DNA of 64,000 nt from positions 2,542,001 through 2,606,000 of the forward strand of contig NC_133123.1 in the NCBI RefSeq assembly GCF_033568475.1, in the 5' to 3' direction. Of the stretch, positions 1-11,056 are shown one piece after another. Every line of letters starts with the position of its first letter. Within the stretch, counting starts at the first letter, position 1. The translations under genes were made by a program, and so were the position numbers. The notes below the pieces were generated by a model. That model was not told the DNA's origin, did not search any database, and saw nothing but the letters and a program-made list of their open reading frames with translations. The stretch comes from Henckelia pumila. Its lineage: Eukaryota; Streptophyta; Magnoliopsida; Lamiales; Gesneriaceae.

Positions 1-14
1 TATGGTAAAAATTA

Positions 15-775
15 GAGTAAAATTCATTTTGATACACGAACTATTGGTAAAATTTCAAATTGGTACATGAACTATTGAAAATGGTTTAATTGATACATAA
101 TCAATTTATAAAGTCAATTTTACCCTTTATATACATTATTTTAAAGTCTAATATTTTTGTTAAGTTAAAATAGATACACATTTTATTTTTCAAAATTATT
201 TTACTAATAGAATTATAACTATAAATTTATATTTATTTAAATTTTATATTATAAACAAGGGATCGTACTTATTGTACGAAACATTGTAAATATTAATTAA
301 TACAAACATGTACATACACATATATATAATGATTGATAAATTATATACTCAAAAATAATATATATTAAAAATATATAATAAAAGATATTTTTAGGTTTAT
401 CTATGTTATAATATTATTATTTATATTAATCAAAATAAAAATGATATATATGTGTGTGTCTTTTCATTTATGATCTACAAATTTTATGTTGAATACTTTT
501 TCGTATACTTTATATATAATCTTCTTTTTATAGTATAGTAATTAGTAAATATAAATTTATATTTACAATTATAATTAATATAATAATTTAAAAGATAAAA
601 ATATGTATGTAGTTCAATTAATCAATTTAATAACAATATTCAACTTAAAAGCAACTTAAGTAAATTGCAAAATTGACTTTTGAGTTTGATCATATACCAA
701 TTAAACCATTTTCAATAGTTCATGTACCAATTTGACATTTTATCAATAGTTCATGTACCAAAATAATTTTTACTC
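15..775. repeat. Terminal-inverted-repeat (foldback/MITE-like) element
   Basis: The two ends are long inverted repeats. The left arm (about 15-125) carries the phrases 'gaactattg' and 'aaattggtacatgaac', and the right arm (about 650-775) carries their reverse complements in the same order. The outermost ends read gagtaaaa and ttttactc. The flanks gtaaaaatta (5-14) and gtaaaatttt (776-785) match at 8 of 10 bases, which could be a decayed Mutator-type target duplication. The middle is AT-rich with no coding signal. The class is inferred from structure only. Confidence 0.6.
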
Positions 776-2221
776 GTAAAATTTTTTTATAGCATTTTGA
801 CAAATTCTGATAAAATATTTTAAATAAATAGAAAAAAAAATTCAAAAATCCAAATTTGTTTCAAATAGTATATTAATAAAAAGTCTTGCAAAATAAATAA
901 ATGATTATAGTAAAAATTATATAGTATTTTCAAAAAATTTATTTTTTACTATAAAAGTATGAATGTAGGAGTAACGTTTTTTCATTGTCTATATACATAT
1001 TTACCCTTTTGTTCTATATAAATTATATAATAATGAGTAAAGTGGAAGTTATATGCTAATGAACAAATTTAAAATAAGAAAAAAAAATAAAAAGAAAATA
1101 GGCTAATTAATGAACAAATCAATTAAAAAAACACTTAATTAATCTCATTATTAAATTAAATAAAAATAATTTATATTGAATTTTTAACAATATTGCTGCT
1201 CAAATTTCTTATGATGTGTAACAGTTAGACTATATTATTTTAAATAAATATAAAAAAAATCAAAAATCCAAATTTGTTTGAAATTGTATATATATTAATA
1301 AAAAGTCTTGCAAAATAAATAAATTATTATAGTAAAAATTATATAGTATTTTTAAAAAATTATTTTATTATAAAAGTATAAATGTAGGAGTAAGGTTTGT
1401 TCATTGTCTATATACATACATGTTTACCTTTTTGTTCTATATATATTAAATAATAATGAGGGTTATATAAGTAAAATGACAAAAAAAAAAAACAAAGATG
1501 GAAAAATACACAAAATAATTAGGTGTAATAATTTCTCACATATAACTTTCATTTAAATGGAGTCTATTTAATTTTATAACTTTCAATTTACTCTCTTTCT
1601 ACTATTAATTGTGTCAAATTATCAAAAAAAAATTGTTATACATAAACATATGTTATTATATGAAATTTGAGCAGCAATACTATTAAAAATTAAATATAAA
1701 TTATTTTATTTAAATTAATAATGAGATTAATTAAGAGTTTTTTTTAATTAATTTGTTCATTAGCCTATTTTCTTTTATTTTTTCACATTTTAAATTTGTT
1801 CATTAGCCTATAACTTCCACTTTACTCTATTTCTACTATTAATTGTGTCAAATTGTCACAAAATTTGTTATACATAAATTTCATATGTTATTATATTATT
1901 TTTTTTCATTTCATCCATGTATTTTTCATTAAAATTATTAAAGATAATAAATATTTATTTTATTATATTGTGAATTATTTCGATTAACATAAAAATGATT
2001 AGATCTTGAAAAATAAAAATTTCTATTTATTAAAATTATTAAAGATAATAAATATTTATTTTATTAGATTGTGTATTATTTCAATCTAAAACAATTAACA
2101 TAATAAATATTTTCACTCTAAATTTTTTATTTTGTCCTTAGATTGTGTATTATTTCGATTCATTGTATATATGGAGATTTTCTACATAATGCTTTAAAAA
2201 TATAAAAATTGATATATTAAG

Positions 2222-2264
<43 letters not shown>

Positions 2265-3520
2265 TTGGAAAATAAAAAATATTCTCACTGAAATTATTAA
2301 AAAAAAATCATGTATATTTAATAATCTATTACCTTACTTATCTAAAAGTATGAATAAAAGGATAGAGTTTTATCATTGTGAAATAACAACTTTGTCATTT
2401 TATTTACACTATAAGTAAGGTCATATAAAAATATATAGAGATATAAAAGTAAAAAAAAAAATTTAAGTTAAGGCATAAAAGTAAATAAATATTTATATTA
2501 TATTACATGTAAATATTAATATCCAAAAATACATTATACACCTTTATTAAATTACAACTAATGCGTCCATTAATATCATTACATAATTTATTTTTTAAAT
2601 ATTATTTTCTGAAAAGAACCATTTTTTTCATTTTTCACAATTTGTTTTTATTTATTTTACACCTTATGTAATGTTAGGCAATATAAAAATATATAAGAAT
2701 AAGTTAAATTTTAGTTTGTGGCTTAATTGAGTTGCAGTTAATCAAATAGATAAATAAATTTTGAAAAAAACAAAGAAAAAACTAAAACTTACGGTATTAA
2801 TATAAAAAGTTAGAATTAAAAAAAATATAAGAATATAAATCTTGAAAAGAACAAAACTAAAATTTACGGTAATAATATTAAAAGTTAGAGTTTTTTTTTT
2901 TTTTTTAAAAGTTAGAGTTAAAAACATATATTTACGAAATTAATGTATGAGTATAAATTAAATCTATTACCTACCTAAAAATGTGAATAAAAAGGATAAA
3001 ATTTTATCATTGTGAAATCTATCTATCAATTATCTATTACCTATCTAAAAGTTTGAATAAAAAGGTAAAATTTTATCATTGTGAAATAACAAATTAGCCA
3101 TTTTATTTATACTATAAGTAAGGTCATATAAAAATATATAGAGATATAATACAAGTTAAATGACAAAAAATAAAAATAATATACAAGTTACATGACTATA
3201 TGAAAATATATATACCACAACATAACAAAAAAAAAAAACATGCGAGTTAAATGATCGAAATAAAAACAATATACAAGTGACATGATTAAAATAAAAATGC
3301 ATCGTAATATGACTAAAAATGAAAACATTCAAGTTACAGGATTGAAAATACAAATTCACCATTAACATGATTAAAAGTGAAAAAAAAAATCATTGTATTA
3401 TTTCAGTTGATTTTCATAATTAATAATTAAAGTTTATTTGATTTTTATTATGAGGCCGTGAAAATCTCAATAATTATAAAATATAATAAATAAATATATT
3501 GTATAAATAAAGTCTCACAA
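776..3520. repeat. AT-rich region of nested direct and inverted repeats, no gene
   Basis: No coding region is recognisable. A segment at about 838-1010 is repeated directly at about 1258-1435 (shared phrases: ccaaatttgtttgaaa, aaaaagtcttgcaaaataaa, gaatgtaggagtaa). Arms at 1035-1213 and 1657-1827 are inverted copies of one another. A block near 2325-2440 recurs at about 3035-3145 (tctaaaagt, ttttatcattgtgaaataac, ataagtaaggtcatata), with a shorter copy at about 2965-3020. A (TA)n run lies at about 2225-2258. Short ORFs here are low-complexity. Confidence 0.6.
1035..1827. repeat. Inverted repeat pair with ~175-bp arms
   Basis: The left arm starts gagtaaagtggaagttat and the right arm ends with its complement ataacttccactttactc. 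The arms stay complementary inward through gctaatgaacaaattt and caatattgctgctcaaattt. The loop of about 440 bp holds part of a separate direct repeat. It is probably a non-autonomous DNA transposon or a foldback rearrangement. No target duplication was identified. Confidence 0.55.
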
Positions 3521-3546
3521 CGTGCATCGCACGTGCTGTTTACTAG
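3521..3546 (+). mobile_element. Helitron-like 3' terminus
   Basis: The hairpin cgtgcatcgcacg at 3521-3533 is followed after 9 bases by CTAG and then T. This matches the Helitron 3' end (a short hairpin about 10 bases before CTRR, inserted between A and T). The 5' TC end was not located, so the element length is unknown. It resembles the 3' end at 28335. Confidence 0.4.
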
Positions 3547-3758
3547 TATTTATAAAAATATAGATAGATGTTTATTGTTCCGTGTTTGTGATTTTACATT
3601 TTAAAAAATTTAACTAAAATTCAAAACAAAACAATAGAATGCCAATTAACTTTGTGTTAAAGTGTTTAGCAGCTAACTCCATTTTTCTTCATCAAACTGC
3701 CAAAAAACCATGGAATTCACTCCCAACAAAAATTCGTACGTTTATACAATAGATATAA

Positions 3759-6396
3759 TGAAACGACCCTAACTCTATAATAAATAAATATGCGGAAAAT
3801 TTTTTTTTTATACTTACTAAATATAATATGTACATATATGCCCATACATATATGCACCGAATAAAGGTATTTAAAATGAATAACCAATTAAATACTTAAA
3901 TAAAAATGCATTCTTAAAAATATAATAAATATCTGAGTCAAACATTAATTAAAAATATACTGCATAAATAAATAAAAGTTTGCATGCACTGAAAATATTA
4001 AATAAATATTCTAGAGCAACTGAAAATAATAAAAATGTATCATTCTGACAAAAACAATATCATGCATAGCGACTCAGAATATTTCACGGTCACGGGGCCA
4101 CTGCATGCATGCTCATACGTCCTCGCCTCCGGTGGGTACAACGTCATCCTCAACGTACTCACCTGCACCATACCAGTGTAGTGAGCCTAGAGGCCCAACA
4201 TGCTAACATAACAAGGGTTTAAAATAATTTAAACCAATTTAATACTAATACATACATATACATGAATGAGCATGCTTAAAATTTCATAACATACTTAACT
4301 TAAATAAACATACATAACTTAATACATAACATTATTGAGCAATTCATTTTCTAACATCGCATGGTTGTATCCGTAGTGTAACCTTAAATCATACATTAAA
4401 TACTGATCAGCGTGGAAACCTACGTACGTGGCCGGTGACGAATCACCTCATTAAATTGGCAGTAAACTGCCCTTCAATCATATGGGGACGAATCCCCCTT
4501 AAATTGTCACACTACTTCAACTTCCAACATAAAATATTTTATTGCTCAATTTAACATTAAATCATGCATAAAATAATATTTCATGAATGCATGTACTTGA
4601 ATAAAATATGTGTCCATCATATATATTTAATTTAATTTCTTACTAACGTATAAATATTAAAATAACTTAAATGCATAAAAATAATTAAATATATATTCAG
4701 GACACATGCAAATTTTCTCAGGGATGGTCCTGGACTGCTGGCCCTACACACAAGCCCATTAACTTAAATCTGGCCCATTAACATACTTAAGCCCATTATT
4801 TCAAACCTTAAGCCCAAATAATTATTCTAAGCCCAATTAAATTAATAAAGCCCATTAAAAATTTTACCAAGCCCAATAACACTTACACTGGCCCAATGGG
4901 CCCAAAAACTCATAGACTGGCCCAATAATTTTTATGGGCTCAAAAGCTCACAAAATTAATGGACTAACTTAATTAAAATTTTAAAAGTCCAAATAAAATT
5001 ATTTGGGAGTCCAAATAATTTTATTTCAATTTATTAGTCTCAAAAACACATAATTTTGTAAAATACTTAAAAAAATAAAATACTCGAGCCCGGCCCACCA
5101 AACTCGGACCCGAACTCACTAACCCGACCCACTACCTAGCCGACCCGACCCGGACCACCCAGACCCGACCCGGACCCCTAGACTAGCCCAACCCGATCCC
5201 CCCTCTCCCACAGCCTCTCGGCCGTGAGCAGCAGGCCCTCTTGGCCTGCTGCCGGCCGGCTCCGGCCGCCCCTGGCCGGAGCGCCGCCGCCCGGACGTAG
5301 CCCACGTCCGGGCGGACCTAACCCATGCCTAGCCCCAGCCCCATGCACGACTGCACGACGAACCCGAAGCCTCTGAACCCGTAACCCTTACCTGCGTCAA
5401 CCCTAGCCGCCGACTGCACTAGCTCAAAACTTGGGCTCGTTTGGCTCGAACCACTCGAGCCACTCGAGCCCAAACCACCCTACCTCAACCTAGGAATCCC
5501 TGACCAGCACCCTAGCCGTCCGTAACCATGAAAACATGTGTATGTCCATGAACGAAAACAAAACAAGGCGCCATGAATGTGCAACCGAGAGGAAACCATA
5601 TTTTCTGTAATTTCTTAAAGAATTTAGTACATACACCATACGCCTACAATAATTACTGAGATGGTACGAAAATTCAAGAAAGAAATCATGCCTTTCACCG
5701 TAGACGACGAGAAACGCGAGCGTGAGACGGTTCCGGGACGACGGGACGCAAATACGGGACGCTTGGAGCTTCACGATCCTTGGCTATGGCTTCCTGGGTT
5801 TGCTGGGGTCGAGAGGATGAAGAAAGTGAGTGGGGGTGACGGCTGAAGTTTGAGAGTGACGTGAGGTTTGGGTGGGGTTGGGTAGATTTAGGTTTCAATA
5901 ATTAAGGAAATAGGTTTTTAAGTTAATAAATAGAATAATATAAAATTTAAACATTCTAATAAAAATTAAATCAGAAACTTTAAATTAAAATTTATAAAAT
6001 CCCGAAATTAAGAATTAGGGGAATTTTAAAGATAATTAAAAATCATTATTTTGGCTAATTTTGGATAAAAATGACCCCTAAAATTAAATAAAATTAAATA
6101 CTTAAAATTTTGAGATAATAAAGCTTAAAATAATATTTTAAGGCTCTAAAAAGGCTCATAAAATAATTTGGGTGGAAAGTTGTCATCTCGTCCGTCCACG
6201 GTCCCGTCTACGCGATTAAATAATAAAAATACCAAAAATCATAAAAATCACTATTTATGGGTTAAATGCTTAAAAAATAAATTAAATCATGCATAAATAA
6301 TTCACATAATTATTTAACCCATAAATCATAAATTTAAATAATTAAAAATCCTAATTATGCAGGCGGATTTACGAAATTAAAATACCGGGTGTTACA
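3759..6396 (-). repeat. Gypsy LTR (3' LTR in element orientation)
   Basis: It starts tgaaacgaccc and ends ccgggtgttaca. Its counterpart lies at a constant offset of 7,298 bp, so no net indel separates the two copies at any point compared, and the stretches compared by eye were identical. Inside is a GC-rich island (about 5090-5420) with three consecutive hairpins, in otherwise AT-rich sequence. Short ORFs in this LTR recur identically in the other LTR and are not treated as genes. Confidence 0.96.
5228..5315. repeat. Three consecutive GC-rich hairpins in the LTR
   Basis: Hairpin 1 at 5228-5252 has a 10-bp stem (gcagcaggcc/ggcctgctgc) and a 5-base loop. Hairpin 2 at 5259-5282 has a 9-bp stem (gctccggcc/ggccggagc) and a 6-base loop. 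Hairpin 3 at 5287-5315 has a 12-bp stem (ccgcccggacgt/acgtccgggcgg) and a 5-base loop. The same triplet is at 12526-12613 in the other LTR. All stems are perfect Watson-Crick pairs. A role in the RNA leader or in packaging is inference only. Confidence 0.8.
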
Positions 6397-6398
6397 AT

Positions 6399-6410
6399 TC
6401 TCCCCCCCTT
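6399..6410 (-). other. Polypurine tract of the gypsy element
   Basis: On the minus strand the sequence just upstream of the 3' LTR reads AAGGGGGGGAGA, two bases from the LTR edge. This is the standard place and composition for plus-strand priming. Confidence 0.85.
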
Positions 6411-6441
6411 AAATTGAATTTCGTCCTCGAAATTAAAGTAC

Positions 6442-7482
6442 TTACCCGAACATCTCCGGGTAGCGAGTCCTCATATCCTCCTCGGTCTCCCAAGTAGCTT
6501 CCTCCTCCGAGTGATTCAGCCACTGGACTCTGACCATCGGTATGACCCGCGTCCTAAGCCTCCGCTCCTCTCTAGCCAAGATCCGCACTGGTCTCTCCTC
6601 ATACACCAGATCTGGTGGCAACTGTAAGGGCTCAAAATCCAACACATGCGACGGATTGGAGACATATCTCCGAAGCATGGATACATGGAAAACGTTGTGC
6701 ACTGCCGCTAGCCCTGGAGGTAGAGCTAAACGGTAGGCCAACGTGCCAACTCGCTCCAAGATCTCAAATGGCCCTATGTATCTCGGATTAAGCTTGCCTC
6801 TCCGCCCAAAACGCGCTACTCCCTTCATAGGTGACACCTTCAGGAATACGTGATCACCTACCGCGAACTCCAAATCGCGTCGTCTGGCATCTGCATAACT
6901 CTTCTGCCGACTCTGCGCAGTCCTCATCCTGTCTCGAATCTGCGTCACAATGTCAGCTGTCTGCTGCACAATCTCCGGACCCAACAAAATCCTCTCTCCA
7001 ACCTCATCCCAATGCACCGGAGATCTGCATCTCCTCCCATAGAGTGCTGCATATGGAGCCATACCTATAGACGACTGAAAGCTGTTGTTATAGGTAAACT
7101 CCACTAATGGCAGTCTAGTCTCCCAAGATCCTCGAAAATCGATGACACAAGCTCTCAAAAGATCTTCGAGAACCTGGATCACTCTCTCGGACTGCCCATC
7201 TGTCTGGGGATGAAAAGCTGTACTGAACAAGAGTCTAGTCCCCAAAGCTGTGTGCAGACTCTTCCAAAACGCTGAGGTGAACCTCGGATCTCTGTCTGAC
7301 ACGATAGACACTGGTATGCCATGCAGTCTAACAATCTCTCTGATGTAAAGCTCTGCATACTGTGTCAAGGTGTAAGTAGTCCTTACCGGCAAGAAATGAG
7401 CTGACTTGGTGAGTCTATCCACAATCACCCAAATCGCTGTGCACCCTCTAGTACTCCTCGGTAAGCCAACTACAAAGTCCAT
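6442..7482 (-). CDS. Gypsy integrase core plus chromodomain (3' part of pol)
   Basis: This open frame of 346 codons continues the upstream gag-pol frame beyond one in-frame stop. It carries the integrase catalytic core: the first acidic residue in MDFVVGLP, the second in SDRDPRF, and the glutamate in ERVIQVLEDLL. Next come a GPFEI-type C-terminal integrase domain and a chromodomain-like end (VQWLNHSEEEATWE) typical of chromoviruses, thought to steer insertion to particular chromatin. The listed start is the first Met after the stop and is not a natural start. In an intact element this part would be cut from the polyprotein. Confidence 0.9.
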   Translation of the reverse strand: MDFVVGLPRSTRGCTAIWVIVDRLTKSAHFLPVRTTYTLTQYAELYIREIVRLHGIPVSIVSDRDPRFTSAFWKSLHTALGTRLLFSTAFHPQTDGQSERVIQVLEDLLRACVIDFRGSWETRLPLVEFTYNNSFQSSIGMAPYAALYGRRCRSPVHWDEVGERILLGPEIVQQTADIVTQIRDRMRTAQSRQKSYADARRRDLEFAVGDHVFLKVSPMKGVARFGRRGKLNPRYIGPFEILERVGTLAYRLALPPGLAAVHNVFHVSMLRRYVSNPSHVLDFEPLQLPPDLVYEERPVRILAREERRLRTRVIPMVRVQWLNHSEEEATWETEEDMRTRYPEMFG

Positions 7483-7500
7483 CGTAATGTTCTCCCACTT

Positions 7501-10500
7501 TCATTCCGGAATGGGGAGAGGTCTAAGAAGTCCTGCTGGACGCTGATGCTCTGCCTTGACTTGCTGACAAGTCAAGCACTCTGACACCACTCTCCCGATG
7601 TCACTCTTCATCCCGGGCCACCAATACAATAGCTGCAAGTCCTTGTACATCTTCGTACTTCCGGGGTGAATGGAGTACGGAGATGCGTGAGCCTCTGTCA
7701 AAATCTCAGCTCGCAACTGATCGACGTTCGGTACCCACATCCTACCACGGTACTGAACGATGTCATCCTCCACTGTATACAAGAGATTTCCTCTAGCCTC
7801 ATCTCTCTGTCTCCATCGCTGTAACTCCTCATCAGTGGTCTGCCCCTCTCTAATCCGATCTCGTAGAACTGGTTGCACCGTCAACACTGACAAGCTCGGT
7901 GCATGGCCACTCGGATAGCACTCCAAATCAAATCTCTGAATCTCGGTCTGTAGTGGTAACTGCACAGTCAAACATGATACCACTGACGACTTCCGACTCA
8001 AAGCATCTGCCACCACATTAGCCTTACCCGGATGGTAGCTAATGTCACAGTCATAGTCCTTCACCAACTCCAACCATCTGCGCTGTCTCATGTTTAACTC
8101 CTTCTGGGTGAAGAAGTACTTGAGGCTCTTGTGGTCTGTGAAAATCTTGCACTTCTCGCCATACAGATAGTGCCTCCAGATTTTCAAAGCGAAGACCACT
8201 GCTGCCAACTCCAAGTCATGCGTCGGGTAGTTCTGCTCATGAATCTTCAACTGTCTCGACGCATACGCAATAACCTTACCACACTGCATAAGCACTGCGC
8301 CTAAACCAAGTTTAGACGCGTCGGTGTAAACCACTAACTCCTCGTGTGGTACTGTCATCGCTAACACTGGTGCTGTAGTGAGTGCTTCCTTCAGCTGATC
8401 GAAGCTCCTCTGACAGTCTGAACTCCATATAAACTTCGCATTCTTCTTGGTCAAGGAAGTCAAGGGTACTGCAATAGAGGAAAAACCCTTGATGAACTTC
8501 CTGTAGTATCCGGCCAAACCCAAGAAACTGCGAATCTCTGAAGCATTCTTCGGAATGCCCCAATTCTGCACTGCCTCCACCTTAGACTGATCGACTGCAA
8601 CTCCATCCCTCGAAATAATGTGGCCAAGAAATGCCACCTGCTCAAGCCAAAACTCGCACTTGCTGAACTTGGCATACAACCGATGCTCCCTCAAAGTCTG
8701 CAATGCGGTCTGAAGGTGCTGTCTATGCTCCTCGATGCTCCTAGAATAGATCAAAATATCATCAATAAAGACTATGATGAACTGATCCAGATATGGCTGA
8801 AAGACTCGGTTCATGAGATCCATGAAAACCGCTGGAGCATTGGTCAACCCAAATGGCATCACCAAGAACTCGTAATGCCCATATCGTGTCCGGAAAGCAG
8901 TCTTGGACACATCTGCATCCCTAACACGCAACTGATGGTAACCAGATCGCAGATCGATCTTGGAGAACACTGAAGCTCCCTGCAACTGGTCAAACAAGTC
9001 CTCTATCCTCGGCAGTGGATACTTGTTCTTCACTGTGACTCTGTTAAGCTCTCGGTAATCGATGCACAGTCTCATACTGCCATCCTTCTTCTTCACAAAC
9101 AACACCGGAGCTCCCCAAGGAGAAAAGCTAGGTCGAACGAAGCCTTTCTCTAACAACTCCTGTATCTGCTCCTTCAACTCTTTCATCTCGGTAGGAGCAA
9201 GCCTGTACGGTGCCTTAGAGATAGGCACGGTGTCTGGCACTAAGTCAATACTGAACTCCACCTCTCTCACTGGTGGAATTCCGGCAACATCCTCCGGAAA
9301 GACATCCGGAAAGTCACGAACCACCTCTAACTCTGATAATGATCTGCTAGATGGTTCTGAAGTCGTGACAATACTCGCTAGAAACCCCTGGCAACCCCGT
9401 CCCAACAACTTCCTCGCCTGAATATAGGATATCACCTGAGGAATATCACTGCTCTGAGATGCATGAAAAGTGAACGGGTCGCCCCCTGTAGGTCTCACTG
9501 ACACTGATCTCCGACGAAAATCAATCGAAGCTCCATTGACTGTCAACCAGTCCATACCCAAAATAAGATCAAAACCACTCAAAGGCAAGACTACTACATC
9601 TGCTCGAATGGAGTGTCCCTGCAGCTCTAACTCCAGTCCTCGAATAACTTTCGAGGTAGACATAACCTGCCCTGACGGCATAGTAACATCATACCCACTG
9701 TCACTACTCTCAGGTGTGATGCCTACCCGCCGGATAAACTCCAGGGAGATAAACGAATGCGTAGCCCCTGAATCTAGCAACGCAAACGTGGAGTTGCCTC
9801 CAACTAGAATTCTCCCGGTGATCAAGGAGGTGTCTGGGTCGACCTCCTCAGCCTGCATCACGAACACCCTACCAGCGGTGTTCTTCTTCCTGGGGCAGTT
9901 AGCAATCTGATGCCCCGGCTCTCTGCAGTGGAAGCAAACTCCTGCTCCCAATAGGCAAGGTCCCGAATGCATCTTCTGGCACTTCGGGCAAGTGGGATGA
10001 GCTATGGCATTAGGGGCCCCGCCCCTCTGCTGCTGCTGCGGCCTCTGCTGCTGTGGCCTCTGCTGCTGATTCGGGCCCTTAGCCGGCCCTGTATACTGCT
10101 TCTTCGCAGGTGGCTGCGAAGATGGTCGCTGATACCCTGTCTGAACAAACTGCCTCTTACCCTGCTGCTGCTCTCTCTGGATCGCTCTCCGACCCTCCTC
10201 CGAACGCAAAGCCCTGCTGACTGCAGACTCATATGTAAACACGTCTGCCATGCGCACGTCATGCCTGATCTCAGCCTTCAGGCCCTCAACAAACTGCCGC
10301 ATCTTCTCCTGCGGACTATCAGCAATCATGGGCACAAAACGACAGCCCCTCTCAAACTGGCTTATGTACTCCACCACAGATCGGTCCCCCTGCCGGAGAC
10401 TCATGAACTCTCGGATCATGCGACTGCGCACATCCTCAGTGAAATATTTGGCGTAGAAGATACGCCTGAACTCAGCCCATGTCAAAGTAGGTAGATGGAC

Positions 10501-10908
10501 TCCTCGTACTGCTCCCTCCCACCATGAGGCTGCATCGCCTCGCATCATGTATGTAGCACAGCTCACCCTGTCGGCGTCTGTGATACCCATATAGTCAAAG
10601 ATGGACTCAAGTGAGCGAATCCATCCCTCAGCCACCAACGGATCGGTGGTCCCCAAAAACTCCTTAGGCCCCTTCTTCTGGAACCTCTCCGCGACGTCCT
10701 CCTCGTGGGACAGTCTGGGACGGCTGCCTGCTGCTCCAGCAAGGCAGTAATACCCGCCGTCATAGTGGCACTGGCCTGCTCCAGTGCTGTAATAGGGTGC
10801 TGCTGAGGTGGCGGTGGAGGTGGAGGTGGATGTGGAGGTCTCCCACGTCAGTTCACCTGTCTGGGAGGCATTCTGCACCACCACATATTTATTTACGTAA
10901 ATCGCCAT
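7501..10908 (-). CDS. Gypsy gag-protease-RT-RNase H-integrase N-terminus
   Basis: This open frame has 1,135 codons. In order it shows a gag capsid region (from about residue 75), a CCHC zinc knuckle ([14 protein letters not shown], about residue 322), a protease with DSGATHSF (about 376), reverse transcriptase with FIDDILIYS (about 710), RNase H with YTDAS (about 866) and the integrase HHCC zinc finger ending ECLTCQQ. It ends at a TGA (7501-7503) where the family has Trp, so integrase is split. The first ~60 residues are not gag-like: the natural gag start lies in another frame at 10871. Frameshift and stops mean no complete Gag-Pol can be made from this copy without readthrough and frameshifting. 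Confidence 0.92.
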   Translation of the reverse strand: MAIYVNKYVVVQNASQTGELTWETSTSTSTSTATSAAPYYSTGAGQCHYDGGYYCLAGAAGSRPRLSHEEDVAERFQKKGPKEFLGTTDPLVAEGWIRSLESIFDYMGITDADRVSCATYMMRGDAASWWEGAVRGVHLPTLTWAEFRRIFYAKYFTEDVRSRMIREFMSLRQGDRSVVEYISQFERGCRFVPMIADSPQEKMRQFVEGLKAEIRHDVRMADVFTYESAVSRALRSEEGRRAIQREQQQGKRQFVQTGYQRPSSQPPAKKQYTGPAKGPNQQQRPQQQRPQQQQRGGAPNAIAHPTCPKCQKMHSGPCLLGAGVCFHCREPGHQIANCPRKKNTAGRVFVMQAEEVDPDTSLITGRILVGGNSTFALLDSGATHSFISLEFIRRVGITPESSDSGYDVTMPSGQVMSTSKVIRGLELELQGHSIRADVVVLPLSGFDLILGMDWLTVNGASIDFRRRSVSVRPTGGDPFTFHASQSSDIPQVISYIQARKLLGRGCQGFLASIVTTSEPSSRSLSELEVVRDFPDVFPEDVAGIPPVREVEFSIDLVPDTVPISKAPYRLAPTEMKELKEQIQELLEKGFVRPSFSPWGAPVLFVKKKDGSMRLCIDYRELNRVTVKNKYPLPRIEDLFDQLQGASVFSKIDLRSGYHQLRVRDADVSKTAFRTRYGHYEFLVMPFGLTNAPAVFMDLMNRVFQPYLDQFIIVFIDDILIYSRSIEEHRQHLQTALQTLREHRLYAKFSKCEFWLEQVAFLGHIISRDGVAVDQSKVEAVQNWGIPKNASEIRSFLGLAGYYRKFIKGFSSIAVPLTSLTKKNAKFIWSSDCQRSFDQLKEALTTAPVLAMTVPHEELVVYTDASKLGLGAVLMQCGKVIAYASRQLKIHEQNYPTHDLELAAVVFALKIWRHYLYGEKCKIFTDHKSLKYFFTQKELNMRQRRWLELVKDYDCDISYHPGKANVVADALSRKSSVVSCLTVQLPLQTEIQRFDLECYPSGHAPSLSVLTVQPVLRDRIREGQTTDEELQRWRQRDEARGNLLYTVEDDIVQYRGRMWVPNVDQLRAEILTEAHASPYSIHPGSTKMYKDLQLLYWWPGMKSDIGRVVSECLTCQQVKAEHQRPAGLLRPLPIPE
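10563..10871 (-). pseudogene. Frameshifted natural start of gypsy gag
   Basis: A start at 10871 gives MPPRQVN, the usual opening of this gag family. An in-frame TGA follows at codon 8, then a proline-rich stretch and [14 protein letters not shown]. This frame leaves the long gag-pol frame; the switch lies at about 10,720-10,735, so one frameshift and one nonsense change separate it from the rest of gag. The open frame used upstream by the long ORF (MAIYVNKY...) is probably a by-product. Confidence 0.7.
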
Positions 10909-11042
10909 GCATAACTAAGTGTTTTGAAATTAATACTAACTTAAATTCTAGAAATTAAATCATGCTATAAACGTTTAAAACTTACAGACCGGTAGCGTGG
11001 ATTTCTGAGCTCGCATAGCAGTGAGGCCCCTCCGAGGACCGT

Positions 11043-11054
11043 GCTCTGATACCA
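11043..11054 (-). other. Primer-binding site (initiator Met tRNA)
   Basis: On the minus strand it reads TGGTATCAGAGC, the standard 12-base complement of the plant initiator Met-tRNA 3' end, two bases inside the 5' LTR. It fixes the element's orientation as minus. Confidence 0.95.
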
Positions 11055-11056
11055 AC

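Noticed and set aside
5490-5898. Overlapping 61-94-codon frames in the gypsy LTR (and their copies at 12788-13196)
   Set aside because: They recur only because the LTR is duplicated, overlap on both strands, and have no family likeness.
8620-10494. Several 68-175-codon frames opposite gag-pol
   Set aside because: Antisense shadows of the gypsy coding region, with Cys/Ser/Leu-rich translations.
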